The notes: generated by a model from the sequence alone, not told the origin. A DNA stretch of 8,962 bases from Candidatus Moraniibacteriota bacterium (GCA_014729445.1 WJJX01000080.1:1-8962), one strand, 5' to 3'. Shown: positions 1 to 6,116, counted from the first letter of the stretch. Program-made: numbers and translations.

Positions 1-1217
1 CCAATATCCTTTAGAATTTCGGGAGTTAAAAATTTGGCCACTCCTTGATCCGGTTTACCATCTGACTTTATTTTAGTCCAAGCCAGTCCGGCTCCGCCCA
101 TACTTTGAACTAATTTTAAAAGATCGTCAATTTCTTTTCGGGTAAAATTGATTTCTTTATTGGTAAAAGCTCTATGTTCGCCAAAAATCGGGGTTGAAGC
201 TTCTTTTCCGCTTTTAGGAACTCTAAGCACTCTTACAATCTCGGCCTTTTTAAAGACATTAAAATCGGTTTTATGGGCGGACTCGGTAATCGTTTTTAGC
301 TCTAAATTAAAACGCAAGTCCGGTTTGTCGCTGCCGAATCGTTCAAACGCTTCGTTATGCGTTAATTTTGGCAGCGGATAAGCAAGCAGTTTCTTAGCCG
401 GGGCGAATTTTTTAAGCAGGGCTTTTAGATATTCTTCATAGATCCTCCAAAGATCCTCCTGTTTTATAAAGGCCATTTCGACGTCCAATTGATAATGTAC
501 ATCAACGTGGCGGTCCGCCCGGGACGCCTCATCTCGAAAAGCCGGAGAAATCTGAAAATATTTATCAACGCCGCCATACATCAAAAACTGTTTAAAAATC
601 TGGGGAGATTGAGGCAGGGCAAAGAATTTTCCGGGCTCCCTTCTGGCCGGAACCAGAAAATCCCTGGCGCCTTCCGGAGCCGGAGCGGACAAAATCGGAG
701 TCTCCACCTCTAAAAAGCCCTTTTTAGTGAACCACTGCCTGGTAAAATAATTTACTTTAGCTCTAAATTGAATATTTTTTTTAACTTTGTTTCGCCTGAT
801 GTCCAAATAACGATATTTCAAACGCAGCTCCTCGTTTACTTCAATGTCATCTTTGATTTCAAAAGGCGGGGTTTTTGATTTGCTTAAGATTTCCAATTCA
901 CCAACCTCAACTTCGATTTGACCGGTTCTTAGCTTCGGATTTTCCAATCCTTTGCCCCTTTTTCGCACTCGACCTTTGATTTTCAAACACCACTCGGCTC
1001 TAATCTTTTCCGCCTCTTGGTGAGATTCTTTAGAAATCTTGGGATCAAAAACGATTTGAGTTATCCCGTAATAATCCCGAAGATCAACAAAAATCAACCC
1101 TCCGTGATCCCTCCTTGAATTCACCCAGCCGCAAAGTGAAACAGTGGTTTTATCCTTTTTAGCATCTAGCTCACCACAAGAGTGAGTCCTAAATTCGTTT
1201 TTAACTATTGTTGTCAT
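1..1217 (-). CDS. aspS: Aspartyl-tRNA synthetase, bacterial type, C-terminus cut off by window edge
   Basis: Class II aminoacyl-tRNA synthetase that charges tRNA with aspartate in the cytoplasm. I read 405 codons from the ATG at 1217 to the window edge; bacterial AspRS is usually about 590 residues, so the last third, including motif 3, is missing. The order is an N-terminal anticodon-binding OB fold (about residues 10-110, with GWVNSRRDHGG at 30-40), the linker signature RYLDIRR (136-142), motif 1 around FLEVETPIL (168-176), the EGARDFLVP and FALPQSPQ stretches, and motif 2 starting FRDE (227-230). The start of the bacterial GAD insertion follows, with FGSDKPDLRF (294-303). That insertion identifies the bacterial rather than the archaeal/eukaryotic type. 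His38 in RRDHGG is the residue type described in non-discriminating bacterial AspRS, where discriminating enzymes carry Leu. Motif 2 continues as RADRHVDVHYQLDVEM, one residue longer than the usual RADRQPEFTQ form. No Shine-Dalgarno is visible. Expression appears to be controlled by the T-box leader immediately upstream. Confidence 0.96.
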   Translation of the reverse strand, partial: MTTIVKNEFRTHSCGELDAKKDKTTVSLCGWVNSRRDHGGLIFVDLRDYYGITQIVFDPKISKESHQEAEKIRAEWCLKIKGRVRKRGKGLENPKLRTGQIEVEVGELEILSKSKTPPFEIKDDIEVNEELRLKYRYLDIRRNKVKKNIQFRAKVNYFTRQWFTKKGFLEVETPILSAPAPEGARDFLVPARREPGKFFALPQSPQIFKQFLMYGGVDKYFQISPAFRDEASRADRHVDVHYQLDVEMAFIKQEDLWRIYEEYLKALLKKFAPAKKLLAYPLPKLTHNEAFERFGSDKPDLRFNLELKTITESAHKTDFNVFKKAEIVRVLRVPKSGKEASTPIFGEHRAFTNKEINFTRKEIDDLLKLVQSMGGAGLAWTKIKSDGKPDQGVAKFLTPEILKDI

Positions 1218-1270
1218 TTTTTAAATTAAATTAAATTAATTTATTTTCCGGCCCCAGTATGGAACCCCAA

Positions 1271-1328
1271 ATAAAAACGCCCTCAAGGTACAATTTAATT
1301 AAGTTGCTTAAATTATACTTTGAGGACG
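1271..1328 (-). terminator. Intrinsic terminator of the aspS T-box leader
   Basis: A long imperfect hairpin on the minus strand pairs 1325-1308 with 1298-1281: 16 Watson-Crick pairs, one G-U wobble and one A-C mismatch, with a 9-nt loop. Three further pairs at the base (1328-1326 with 1280-1278) extend it. A U-rich run (TTTTTAT, 1277-1271) follows directly. The 5' arm begins with the CCTCAA strand needed by the antiterminator, so the hairpin is conditional: it forms when tRNA-Asp is charged and stops transcription before aspS. Confidence 0.9.
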
Positions 1329-1351
1329 GTTTAACCGTGGTGCCACCTCAA
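1320..1351 (-). promoter_or_regulatory. T-box antiterminator helix with UGGCACC bulge
   Basis: On the minus strand the antiterminator reads TTGAGG (1351-1346), bulge TGGCACC (1345-1339), ACGG (1338-1335), loop TTAAA (1334-1330), CCGT (1329-1326), CCTCAA (1325-1320). TTGAGG pairs with CCTCAA and ACGG with CCGT, giving the two-helix, seven-base-bulge architecture of the T-box family with every position paired. The CCTCAA strand is also the 5' arm of the terminator, so only one of the two structures can form. Binding of uncharged tRNA to the bulge would stabilise this form and allow aspS to be transcribed. Confidence 0.9.
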
Positions 1352-1448
1352 TTCCCTACCTGTTTGGCAGACTCGTTGACAGCTATTACGGGCTTACCCG
1401 AGAGATTCTACTGGGTCCTAATTAACCAAAATAGACCTTTCCTTCTCC

Positions 1449-1477
1449 GGCTCCACGGTGTCCGCCGCTTCAAAGCC
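1449..1477 (-). promoter_or_regulatory. Candidate specifier hairpin of the T-box, GAC codon in loop
   Basis: On the minus strand: GGCTTT (1477-1472), unpaired GAA (1471-1469), GCGG (1468-1465), six-base loop CGGACA (1464-1459), CCGT (1458-1455), GGAGCC (1454-1449). The outer six pairs include two G-U wobbles and the inner four one wobble. The loop contains GAC, an Asp codon, about 115 nt before the T-box bulge. A short stem with the codon near its tip recalls the ultrashort Stem I T-boxes reported for ileS in some Actinobacteria. Other GAC triplets exist in the leader (1417-1415 and 1529-1527), so this assignment is a proposal. Confidence 0.45.
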
Positions 1478-1506
1478 TTTGCTATTAGCTTACAAAATTA
1501 AAGATT

Positions 1507-1572
1507 TTTGGCAAGGGCCAAGGGAGTCTTTATGTCCCTGAGACTTTAGTCCAGGGATAAACTCTTGCCAAA
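1507..1572 (-). repeat. Nested inverted repeat across the rsmA stop codon
   Basis: A perfect 9-bp inverted repeat, TTTGGCAAG (1507-1515) and CTTGCCAAA (1564-1572) on the plus strand, encloses a compact hairpin at 1536-1556 (CCCTG/CAGGG continued by GACT/AGTC with one bulged base). The rsmA stop codon lies in the inner loop. On the minus strand the outer stem is followed by AATCTTTAATTTT, a weak U-rich tail. It could end rsmA transcription poorly, protect the 3' end, or belong to the 5' part of the aspS leader. The role is not established. Confidence 0.55.
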
Positions 1573-2364
1573 TTCCTTCCAAAAACCAATCCCAAGCTCC
1601 TCAGCTCTGACTTTGGGTTCAATTTTCAAATCCTTCAAAATTTGCTCAATTTTAGCTTTATCCAATCCCAAGCCATTCGCCAAATTATTCACCAATTTTT
1701 TTCTAGGCGAAGAAAAACCGATCTTTATTAATCTAAGTAGGGATTTATTTGCTTCATCGGTTAAATCAAGGTTTTGATCAATATTTGAAATCTGAACAAT
1801 CGCTGAATCAATTTTGGGAATCGGGAAAAAGCAACTTTTGTTTACATTAGCGATAATTTCGCCCTTGCCTAGCAGTTTAACCAATAAAGACAAGGGAGTC
1901 TGCTTGTTTTTTTTAGGCACAATTTTTTCCGCCACCTCTTTTTGAACCAGCAAAGTAATCGATTCCGCCCGCGGTTTTGTCTCAATCAAAAGATAAATAA
2001 TCCTAGACGTTATATTATAAGGAATGTTAGCCACCACTTTATATCGATTCGGCAGAATTTTTGAAAGATTCAATTTCAAAATATCATCGTTAATCATTGT
2101 CAGTTCATCTACATTTTTATATTTATTTTCAAGATATTTAAACAATCTTTTATCTTTTTCCACCAAAATCAGCCTATTTGTTATTTCAATAAGCCTATCG
2201 GTTAAAAAGCCAAGCCCGGGGCCAATTTCTAAAACAGTTTCGTTTTTTTCAATTTTGGCCGATTCAACTATTCGATCCAAAACCGAACCATCCAACAAAA
2301 AATTCTGCCCCAGCTCTTTTGAGGGTTTTATGTTTAATTTTTTTAAGATTTTCTTGATCTCCAT
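1546..2364 (-). CDS. rsmA: 16S rRNA dimethyladenosine transferase (RsmA/KsgA)
   Basis: S-adenosylmethionine-dependent enzyme that dimethylates two adjacent adenines in the 3'-terminal hairpin of 16S rRNA (A1518/A1519 in E. coli) during late 30S assembly. The 272 residues match the family length. The N-terminal KELGQNFL (16-23) is the KsgA signature. SAM motif I is EIGPGLGFLT (46-55), an acidic VEKD (68-71) binds the ribose, and motif IV NIPYNIT (113-119) is the catalytic loop for adenine N6. FFPIPKIDSA (179-188) and FSSPRKKL (217-224) are further family blocks, and RAEEL (253-257) lies in the C-terminal helical domain. No key residue is missing. The ATG at 2364 is the natural start because KELGQNFL follows at the usual distance; no clear Shine-Dalgarno precedes it. 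It is followed by the aspS leader and preceded by yraN in the same direction, with a structured 124-nt gap. Confidence 0.97.
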   Translation of the reverse strand: MEIKKILKKLNIKPSKELGQNFLLDGSVLDRIVESAKIEKNETVLEIGPGLGFLTDRLIEITNRLILVEKDKRLFKYLENKYKNVDELTMINDDILKLNLSKILPNRYKVVANIPYNITSRIIYLLIETKPRAESITLLVQKEVAEKIVPKKNKQTPLSLLVKLLGKGEIIANVNKSCFFPIPKIDSAIVQISNIDQNLDLTDEANKSLLRLIKIGFSSPRKKLVNNLANGLGLDKAKIEQILKDLKIEPKVRAEELGIGFWKEFGKSLSLD

Positions 2365-2395
2365 GGATTATTTTAAGTCATAATTTTTTATGAAA

Positions 2396-2415
2396 AAAAC
2401 ATATTGGTATGTTTT
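2396..2415 (-). terminator. Possible weak AT-rich terminator between yraN and rsmA
   Basis: On the minus strand AAAACATA (2415-2408) and TATGTTTT (2403-2396) form an 8-bp stem with a CCAA loop. The U-run continues to 2393 before a C. The stem is AT-rich and thus weak. If active it would partly separate yraN from rsmA transcription. Confidence 0.35.
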
Positions 2416-2422
2416 GATGATA

Positions 2423-2466
2423 TTGGCAGGTACAGGCATTGGTATGCAATACCTCTGCCTTGCCAA
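2423..2466. repeat. Long imperfect hairpin upstream of rsmA
   Basis: Plus-strand arms pair in three blocks: TTGGCA (2423-2428) with TGCCAA (2461-2466), AGGCA (2434-2438) with TGCCT (2456-2460), and GGTAT (2441-2445) with ATACC (2449-2453) around the loop gca. That is 16 base pairs interrupted by one 5-nt bulge and one 2x2 internal loop. All blocks are Watson-Crick, so either strand could fold. No U-run follows on either side, so it does not look like a standard terminator. It may be a processed leader element, an operator or a repeat. Confidence 0.6.
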
Positions 2467-2488
2467 GCCGATCTTTCAAAAAACCCGA

Positions 2489-2863
2489 TCAATAAAAAAC
2501 ATTCTTCAAAAATCTCACCCTGGCGGTTTTTTGATTTAAAAAAATCGAGATGGCATGAATTTTCAAATCAAAGTCGATGTATTTAGGGTTTTTAAAAATA
2601 AAAATTTCAACACTCTTTCTGATCTTAAAATATTTGCCTTTTGAAATAGCCGCTTCCGGTTTTTCGCTTAATTTTTTATTATTGGCGATTCTGGTTTTAA
2701 CTTCAACAAAAGCCAACATTTTAGCTTTTTTTGCGATCAGATCGATTTCTCCGAATTTGGTGAAAAAATTTTTATGAATTATTGAATAGCCTCTTTTTTC
2801 AAGAAAAAAAGCTCCAATTTTTTCTCCTCTGACGCCGATTATCTTTTTGCCTGAAAAAACCAC
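2489..2863 (-). CDS. yraN: YraN/UPF0102 family endonuclease-like protein
   Basis: Small protein of the UPF0102 family, which has the restriction-endonuclease-like fold related to archaeal Holliday junction resolvases. Its cellular role is not settled. The 124 residues fit the usual length of 110-130. Family blocks are visible in order: RGEKIGAFFLEKRGY (12-26), GEIDLIAKK (38-46) with the Asp of the predicted metal site, and FVEVKTR (52-58) with the ExK part. The start is a GTG at 2863: the frame upstream meets a TAA with no ATG in between, and the family N-terminus begins just here. A weak GGAA lies about 8 nt before it. It precedes rsmA in the same direction. The C-terminal part, including IHAISIFLN, agrees with the final strand of the family. 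Confidence 0.93.
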   Translation of the reverse strand: MVFSGKKIIGVRGEKIGAFFLEKRGYSIIHKNFFTKFGEIDLIAKKAKMLAFVEVKTRIANNKKLSEKPEAAISKGKYFKIRKSVEIFIFKNPKYIDFDLKIHAISIFLNQKTARVRFLKNVFY

Positions 2864-2907
2864 AGTTATTCCAATTAATTATTTATCAGCTTGCAGAACT
2901 TAAAAAA

Positions 2908-2988
2908 GGTCCAGGCTGGCTATTTCTTAAAATAGCTTTTCGACATTTTACAAAAAAGCTGTTTGTTTCCTGGCTTGGTCCGCAGCCT
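2908..2988. repeat. Structured intergenic segment between yraN and the glycosyltransferase
   Basis: Several pairings coexist. GGTCCAGGCTGG (2908-2919) and CTGGCTTGGTCC (2970-2981) pair at 11 of 12 positions if the plus strand is transcribed (three wobbles). Only 8 of 12 pair on the minus strand. An inner hairpin GCTATTT/AAATAGC (2919-2925, 2930-2936) is followed by TTTT on the plus strand. AGGCTG (2913-2918) also matches CAGCCT (2983-2988). On the minus strand a U6 run (2907-2902) directly follows GGACC, suggesting a terminator for the glycosyltransferase transcript. Which strand is used cannot be decided by eye. Confidence 0.4.
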
Positions 2989-3002
2989 CATCTAAGATAC
3001 CA

Positions 3003-3064
3003 AAAGCCAAATTAAAAGTTAATAAAATCGATCTTAAATTTTAATAAAATCCGTTTTTGGCTTT
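3003..3064 (-). repeat. Inverted repeat at the 3' end of the GT2 gene
   Basis: Plus-strand AAAGCCAAA (3003-3011) and TTTGGCTTT (3056-3064) form a perfect 9-bp inverted repeat that overlaps the stop codon of the GT2 gene at 3063-3065. The 44-nt interior is very AT-rich and contains the 11-nt unit TTAATAAAATC twice (3019-3029 and 3041-3051). No U-run follows on the minus strand, so function as a terminator is uncertain. Confidence 0.5.
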
Positions 3065-3893
3065 AGGTTCGCTTTCGAGAAACCTTCCAGCTTTTAAATT
3101 TCAAAAAATACTTGATTCCCGATCTTACGTGAATAAGGGTCATTTTATTTAAAAACAAAGACCAAAAGCCGTTTGATTTGCTGGATTGAGTGTGATAGTG
3201 AAACATCTTCGCTTTTGGTACAAAAACGATATCATAACCGGCTTCGTAAAATCTTCGGCACCAATCGACATCTTCAAAATACATAAAATAACGTTCATCC
3301 ATTAATCCGACCTTTGAAATTTTTTCTTTTCTAAGCGCCAGGGCCGACCCCATCAACCAGCCTTTGATTTTTTGAGGTTTTTTATCGTTGACCTTTATCG
3401 CGAAATCTTTTAAAGCCTTTTTGGCAAACCAAAGCCTGCCGATAAAAGTTCGTCGATAAAGAATCATCCAGGGAGTATAAAATTTAAAACAGGAAGCCTG
3501 ACTGGAACCGTTAAAATCCAAAAGGGCCGGTCCGGCGATGCCGGTTTTAGGGTTGTCTTTCAAATATTGGACCAAAGTTTCGATGGAATTTTTTTTGATT
3601 ATAATATCCGGATTCAAAGAAATAATGTATTCTCCCCGGGCTTCCTTAATACCGGTGTTCAAAGCCTTTGCAAAACCGACATTTTCTTGACAGGGAATGT
3701 ATTTGGTATGAGGATAGTCGATCTGAGCCAAGTCTCTGATTGATTCCGTAGCCTCAATATCCACAACGATTATTTCCAAAGGAAAATCTTTGGAGACGTT
3801 TTGATAGATAGAGTCAAGGCAAAGTCTCAAAATATCCACATTTTTGTAAACAGCGATAATAATCGTGGCAAGCTTTTTTTCTGATTCCCGCAT
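3063..3893 (-). CDS. Family 2 glycosyltransferase, rhamnosyltransferase (WbbL)-like
   Basis: Cytoplasmic or membrane-associated GT-A fold enzyme that probably adds one sugar from a nucleotide-sugar donor to a lipid-linked glycan. The 276 residues cover the catalytic domain. ATIIIAVYKNVD (9-20) opens the nucleotide-binding fold, and IIVVD (41-45) holds the conserved Asp. NVGFAKALNTGI (71-82) is typical of WbbL-like enzymes. LNPDI (93-97) takes the DXD metal-binding position, and ERYFMYFEDVDWCRR (200-214) carries the catalytic acidic pair. After IIVVD the usual NxS is replaced by IEAT, a deviation from the common VDNxS. The C-terminus is strongly basic (KFKSWKVSRKRT), which may bind membrane. 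The ATG at 3893 is the first possible start after an in-frame TAA. AAAGG abuts it with no spacer. It lies 48 bp after the LCP gene. The sugar and acceptor cannot be inferred. Confidence 0.9.
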   Translation of the reverse strand: MRESEKKLATIIIAVYKNVDILRLCLDSIYQNVSKDFPLEIIVVDIEATESIRDLAQIDYPHTKYIPCQENVGFAKALNTGIKEARGEYIISLNPDIIIKKNSIETLVQYLKDNPKTGIAGPALLDFNGSSQASCFKFYTPWMILYRRTFIGRLWFAKKALKDFAIKVNDKKPQKIKGWLMGSALALRKEKISKVGLMDERYFMYFEDVDWCRRFYEAGYDIVFVPKAKMFHYHTQSSKSNGFWSLFLNKMTLIHVRSGIKYFLKFKSWKVSRKRT

Positions 3894-3941
3894 CCTTTAT
3901 CAAATTATCAATAAAAATTTATTCTAAGCCGAAGTTTTTAG

Positions 3942-5198
3942 TCAACCGTTAATCTCTTGGGAGTTTTTTTTGCTGTTTTCCTCCGCTTTTTTGGTTTCAG
4001 CTTCCTCAATCCAGATATCGCTGCAGGCTCGTTTGATCTTGTCAAAATTATTGCCTTCGGGAAGCAAAATATAAGCTCCGTTTTCCGAAGTGCTTGAATA
4101 AAGCAGTCCGTCTTTGCCGGTACTAAAAACCCGTTTATACATTTTTGGATCTTCCATTCCTTTAAAAACGGAAAATAAATTTTTCATCTCCCAGGCCTCC
4201 ATGTCGGTTTTAACGTTGTTGCCCATCACATTGATCAAATTATTTAATTTCGAGAAATCGGTTAAAGTGCCGGCGCTTAAAGCTTTGTTTTTGATAGCCA
4301 TTAAAACCTGTTGTTGTCTTCTGGCTCTGTCAAAATCAGAGCTCGCATATCTGGCCCTGGAATAACACAAAGCTTTCTCTCCGCTTAAAGTGATATCTCC
4401 GGCGGGCAGACTGAATTCGCCGCCGCATTCGTTTCCATCGACAAATTGAGTCCCTTCATAAAAAGGTTCGTCCAAATGAATATCGATTCCCCCCATTACG
4501 TCGATGGTGTCTCTAAGAGCATTGAAATTGGCTGAAATGGCATAATGAACGTCGACACCGGTAATATTGGAAACGGTTTTTTTCATTAATTCAAGACCCT
4601 GGCCTTCTCCCGCTTCTTCTCCAATCGGATTGGCTTCATTTATTTTTGTTGAATAATTTTTGCCGGCGATAGGAACGTACATATCCCTTGGCAACGAGAC
4701 TAAGGCCACTTTATCTTCCTCTGGTCTAAACATCGCAAGGATTATGGAATCGGCCAGCAGGCTGCCGCCGGGGATATTTTCTCCTCTAACACCGATTAAA
4801 AGAATATTTATCTGACCTTGCTCCATTCCCATAAGATCGTCTTTTCCTTTTAGAAAACTGCCAAAAATACCGGTTTTACCCGTAGTTATCTTGGATAAGG
4901 TGGTCTGAGCCTTATAAAGAACAACGCTTCCGATAATTAATCCGCCCAGTAGAAAAAGGCCGATTATCTTTCTGGTCCGTCTGCCTTTGTTGAAAATTTT
5001 TTTATTTTCTTTATTTCTCTCTTCTTTACTTCTTCTTCGTATTATTTGATCTTCTCTTTCGTCCACATCTTCTTCGTATTCTTCCTCCTCTAGATCCTGG
5101 TCAGTGTCATCGCTCTTTTTGGTTTTTTTTGAAAACATTGCGTTCATTTTTTCGCTTAAAATATCATCTTCTTTTGAACCGGCTGCAAAATATGCCAT
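3942..5198 (-). CDS. LytR-CpsA-Psr (LCP) family glycopolymer transferase
   Basis: LCP enzymes move a glycopolymer from its polyprenyl phosphate carrier to peptidoglycan or another surface acceptor on the outer face of the membrane. The 418 residues have a long, highly charged cytoplasmic head (1-77: an acidic stretch near 33-50, then a basic stretch near 53-77) and one membrane helix at about 78-97. The external LCP domain spans about 130-310. Conserved blocks are ILLIGVRG (132-139), LLADSI (147-152) with the Asp, SLPRDMYV (168-175) with the Arg, YSTKINEA (182-189), and CYSRARYASSDFDRARRQQQ (278-297) with its Arg and Asp residues. The C-terminal tail (about 397-418) is polar and charged. The acidic-basic head is longer than in typical LytR. 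There is no Shine-Dalgarno. Only 9 bp separate it from the upstream GT2 gene, so the two are cotranscribed, and the acceptor glycan is probably made by that cluster. Confidence 0.95.
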   Translation of the reverse strand: MAYFAAGSKEDDILSEKMNAMFSKKTKKSDDTDQDLEEEEYEEDVDEREDQIIRRRSKEERNKENKKIFNKGRRTRKIIGLFLLGGLIIGSVVLYKAQTTLSKITTGKTGIFGSFLKGKDDLMGMEQGQINILLIGVRGENIPGGSLLADSIILAMFRPEEDKVALVSLPRDMYVPIAGKNYSTKINEANPIGEEAGEGQGLELMKKTVSNITGVDVHYAISANFNALRDTIDVMGGIDIHLDEPFYEGTQFVDGNECGGEFSLPAGDITLSGEKALCYSRARYASSDFDRARRQQQVLMAIKNKALSAGTLTDFSKLNNLINVMGNNVKTDMEAWEMKNLFSVFKGMEDPKMYKRVFSTGKDGLLYSSTSENGAYILLPEGNNFDKIKRACSDIWIEEAETKKAEENSKKNSQEING

Positions 5199-5207
5199 AT
5201 TTTGTAT

Positions 5208-6116
5208 TTATTTATTAAAATTAAATATTTTTAAAAATTTTGAAATAAAAAGCAAAACAATTCTTGCAATAAAAATTATTTTAACCTCTATAAAAAGAAA
5301 AATTTTTTTAACCACACTCCCTTTAGCATAGTGCTTGGCCAAAAAATAGTAAAGACCCCGGCACCAAAGTTTTATTCTTGCTGGTTCTTGAAGTTTTTTG
5401 GTGCTTTCTCCATGATGATGAATTGCCAAACAGTCCGCATCGTAGAAAGTCAAATAATTTTGATCCTGGATTCTTTTACTCAAATCAACATCGTTAAAAT
5501 ACAAAAAAAAGTTTGGATTTTCGTCAAAGCCCTTAATTTTTTTAAGCAGCTTTCCTTTGATCATCAAACAGGAAGCCATAGGTTGATCGACAACTTGACT
5601 TTTGGAATGATCATAATCTTGTTCATGTTTTCTTCCTAAAGTCAAAGCATCCAGGAAAATATTTAGAGGGGTCGGAAGTTTGCGAAGGCTTTTTTGGATT
5701 TTTCCGCTTGGATATTTCAACATTGGCGCAACTGCTCCGATTTTTTGTTTGGTTTCGGCCATGATTTGCTTTATTTTTTTGGTTTCCAAATTTAAATCCT
5801 TATAAAGCCGCGGTATAGTGTTTCCTTCCAATTCGATATCCTGATTTAGGAGCAAAATGAATTTTCCCCTGGCTTTTTTAATTCCTATATTGTTTCCTTT
5901 GGCGAAGCCGTAGTTTTTTGAATTTTTTATTATTTTGATCAATTTTCGATGTTTTTGTTGATAGCGATTAAGGATTTCTAAAGTTTTATCTTTGGAATTA
6001 TTGTCAACTATTATTATTTCATAGTTAAAAGCATAGCTGTTTGCTAAAATTGAATCCAGACATTTCGCAATAACCTCTTCTCCGTTCCAAGTTAAAATTA
6101 TTATCGACAGATCCAT
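5208..6116 (-). CDS. Family 2 glycosyltransferase with C-terminal hydrophobic segment
   Basis: Second WbbL-like GT2 enzyme, 302 residues. SIIILTWNGEEVIAKCLDSI (4-23) and IIIVDNNSKDKT (34-45) form the nucleotide-binding half with the conserved Asp38. NYGFAKGNNIGI (68-79) precedes LLNQDIEL (89-96), the DXD-like metal site. FFLYFNDVDLSKRI (203-216) is the catalytic block. An Asn stands where some relatives have Glu, but the following Asp is kept. AIHHHGES (231-238) is the conserved His motif near the active site. The last 35 residues are hydrophobic and basic (about 268-298), probably a membrane-anchoring helix. It should act on a lipid-linked acceptor at the inner face of the membrane. It is the first gene after the promoter at 6164-6192 and is followed by the LCP gene after 9 bp. 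No Shine-Dalgarno is seen; AT-rich sequence precedes the ATG. Donor sugar unknown. Confidence 0.93.
   Translation of the reverse strand: MDLSIIILTWNGEEVIAKCLDSILANSYAFNYEIIIVDNNSKDKTLEILNRYQQKHRKLIKIIKNSKNYGFAKGNNIGIKKARGKFILLLNQDIELEGNTIPRLYKDLNLETKKIKQIMAETKQKIGAVAPMLKYPSGKIQKSLRKLPTPLNIFLDALTLGRKHEQDYDHSKSQVVDQPMASCLMIKGKLLKKIKGFDENPNFFLYFNDVDLSKRIQDQNYLTFYDADCLAIHHHGESTKKLQEPARIKLWCRGLYYFLAKHYAKGSVVKKIFLFIEVKIIFIARIVLLFISKFLKIFNFNK

Larger units (their letters stand above)
1269..1500 (-). promoter_or_regulatory. T-box riboswitch leader of aspS (tRNA-Asp sensing)
   Basis: The untranslated leader of aspS reads on the minus strand as a transcription-attenuating T-box. The decisive part is the bulge UGGCACC (1345 down to 1339) flanked by helices that form an antiterminator, and a mutually exclusive intrinsic terminator just downstream. 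In T-boxes the UGGN of the bulge pairs with the free NCCA end of the uncharged cognate tRNA. Here N is C (1342), complementary to the G73 discriminator expected of tRNA-Asp, which fits the gene downstream. The upstream part (about 1380-1500) should hold the codon-reading Stem I and Stem II/III. I see short hairpins at 1449-1477, 1414-1437 and 1389-1400 but no canonical long Stem I. The 5' boundary is an estimate. A plus-strand reading frame through 1259-1501 is a by-product of this RNA, not a gene. Confidence 0.88.

Noticed and set aside
1259..1501. Plus-strand 80-codon reading frame
   Set aside because: It runs through the T-box leader on the opposite strand, whose structure explains the sequence, and the peptide resembles no family.
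2404..2586. Plus-strand 60-codon reading frame
   Set aside because: It covers the hairpin between yraN and rsmA and runs into yraN on the other strand. No domain-like features are present.
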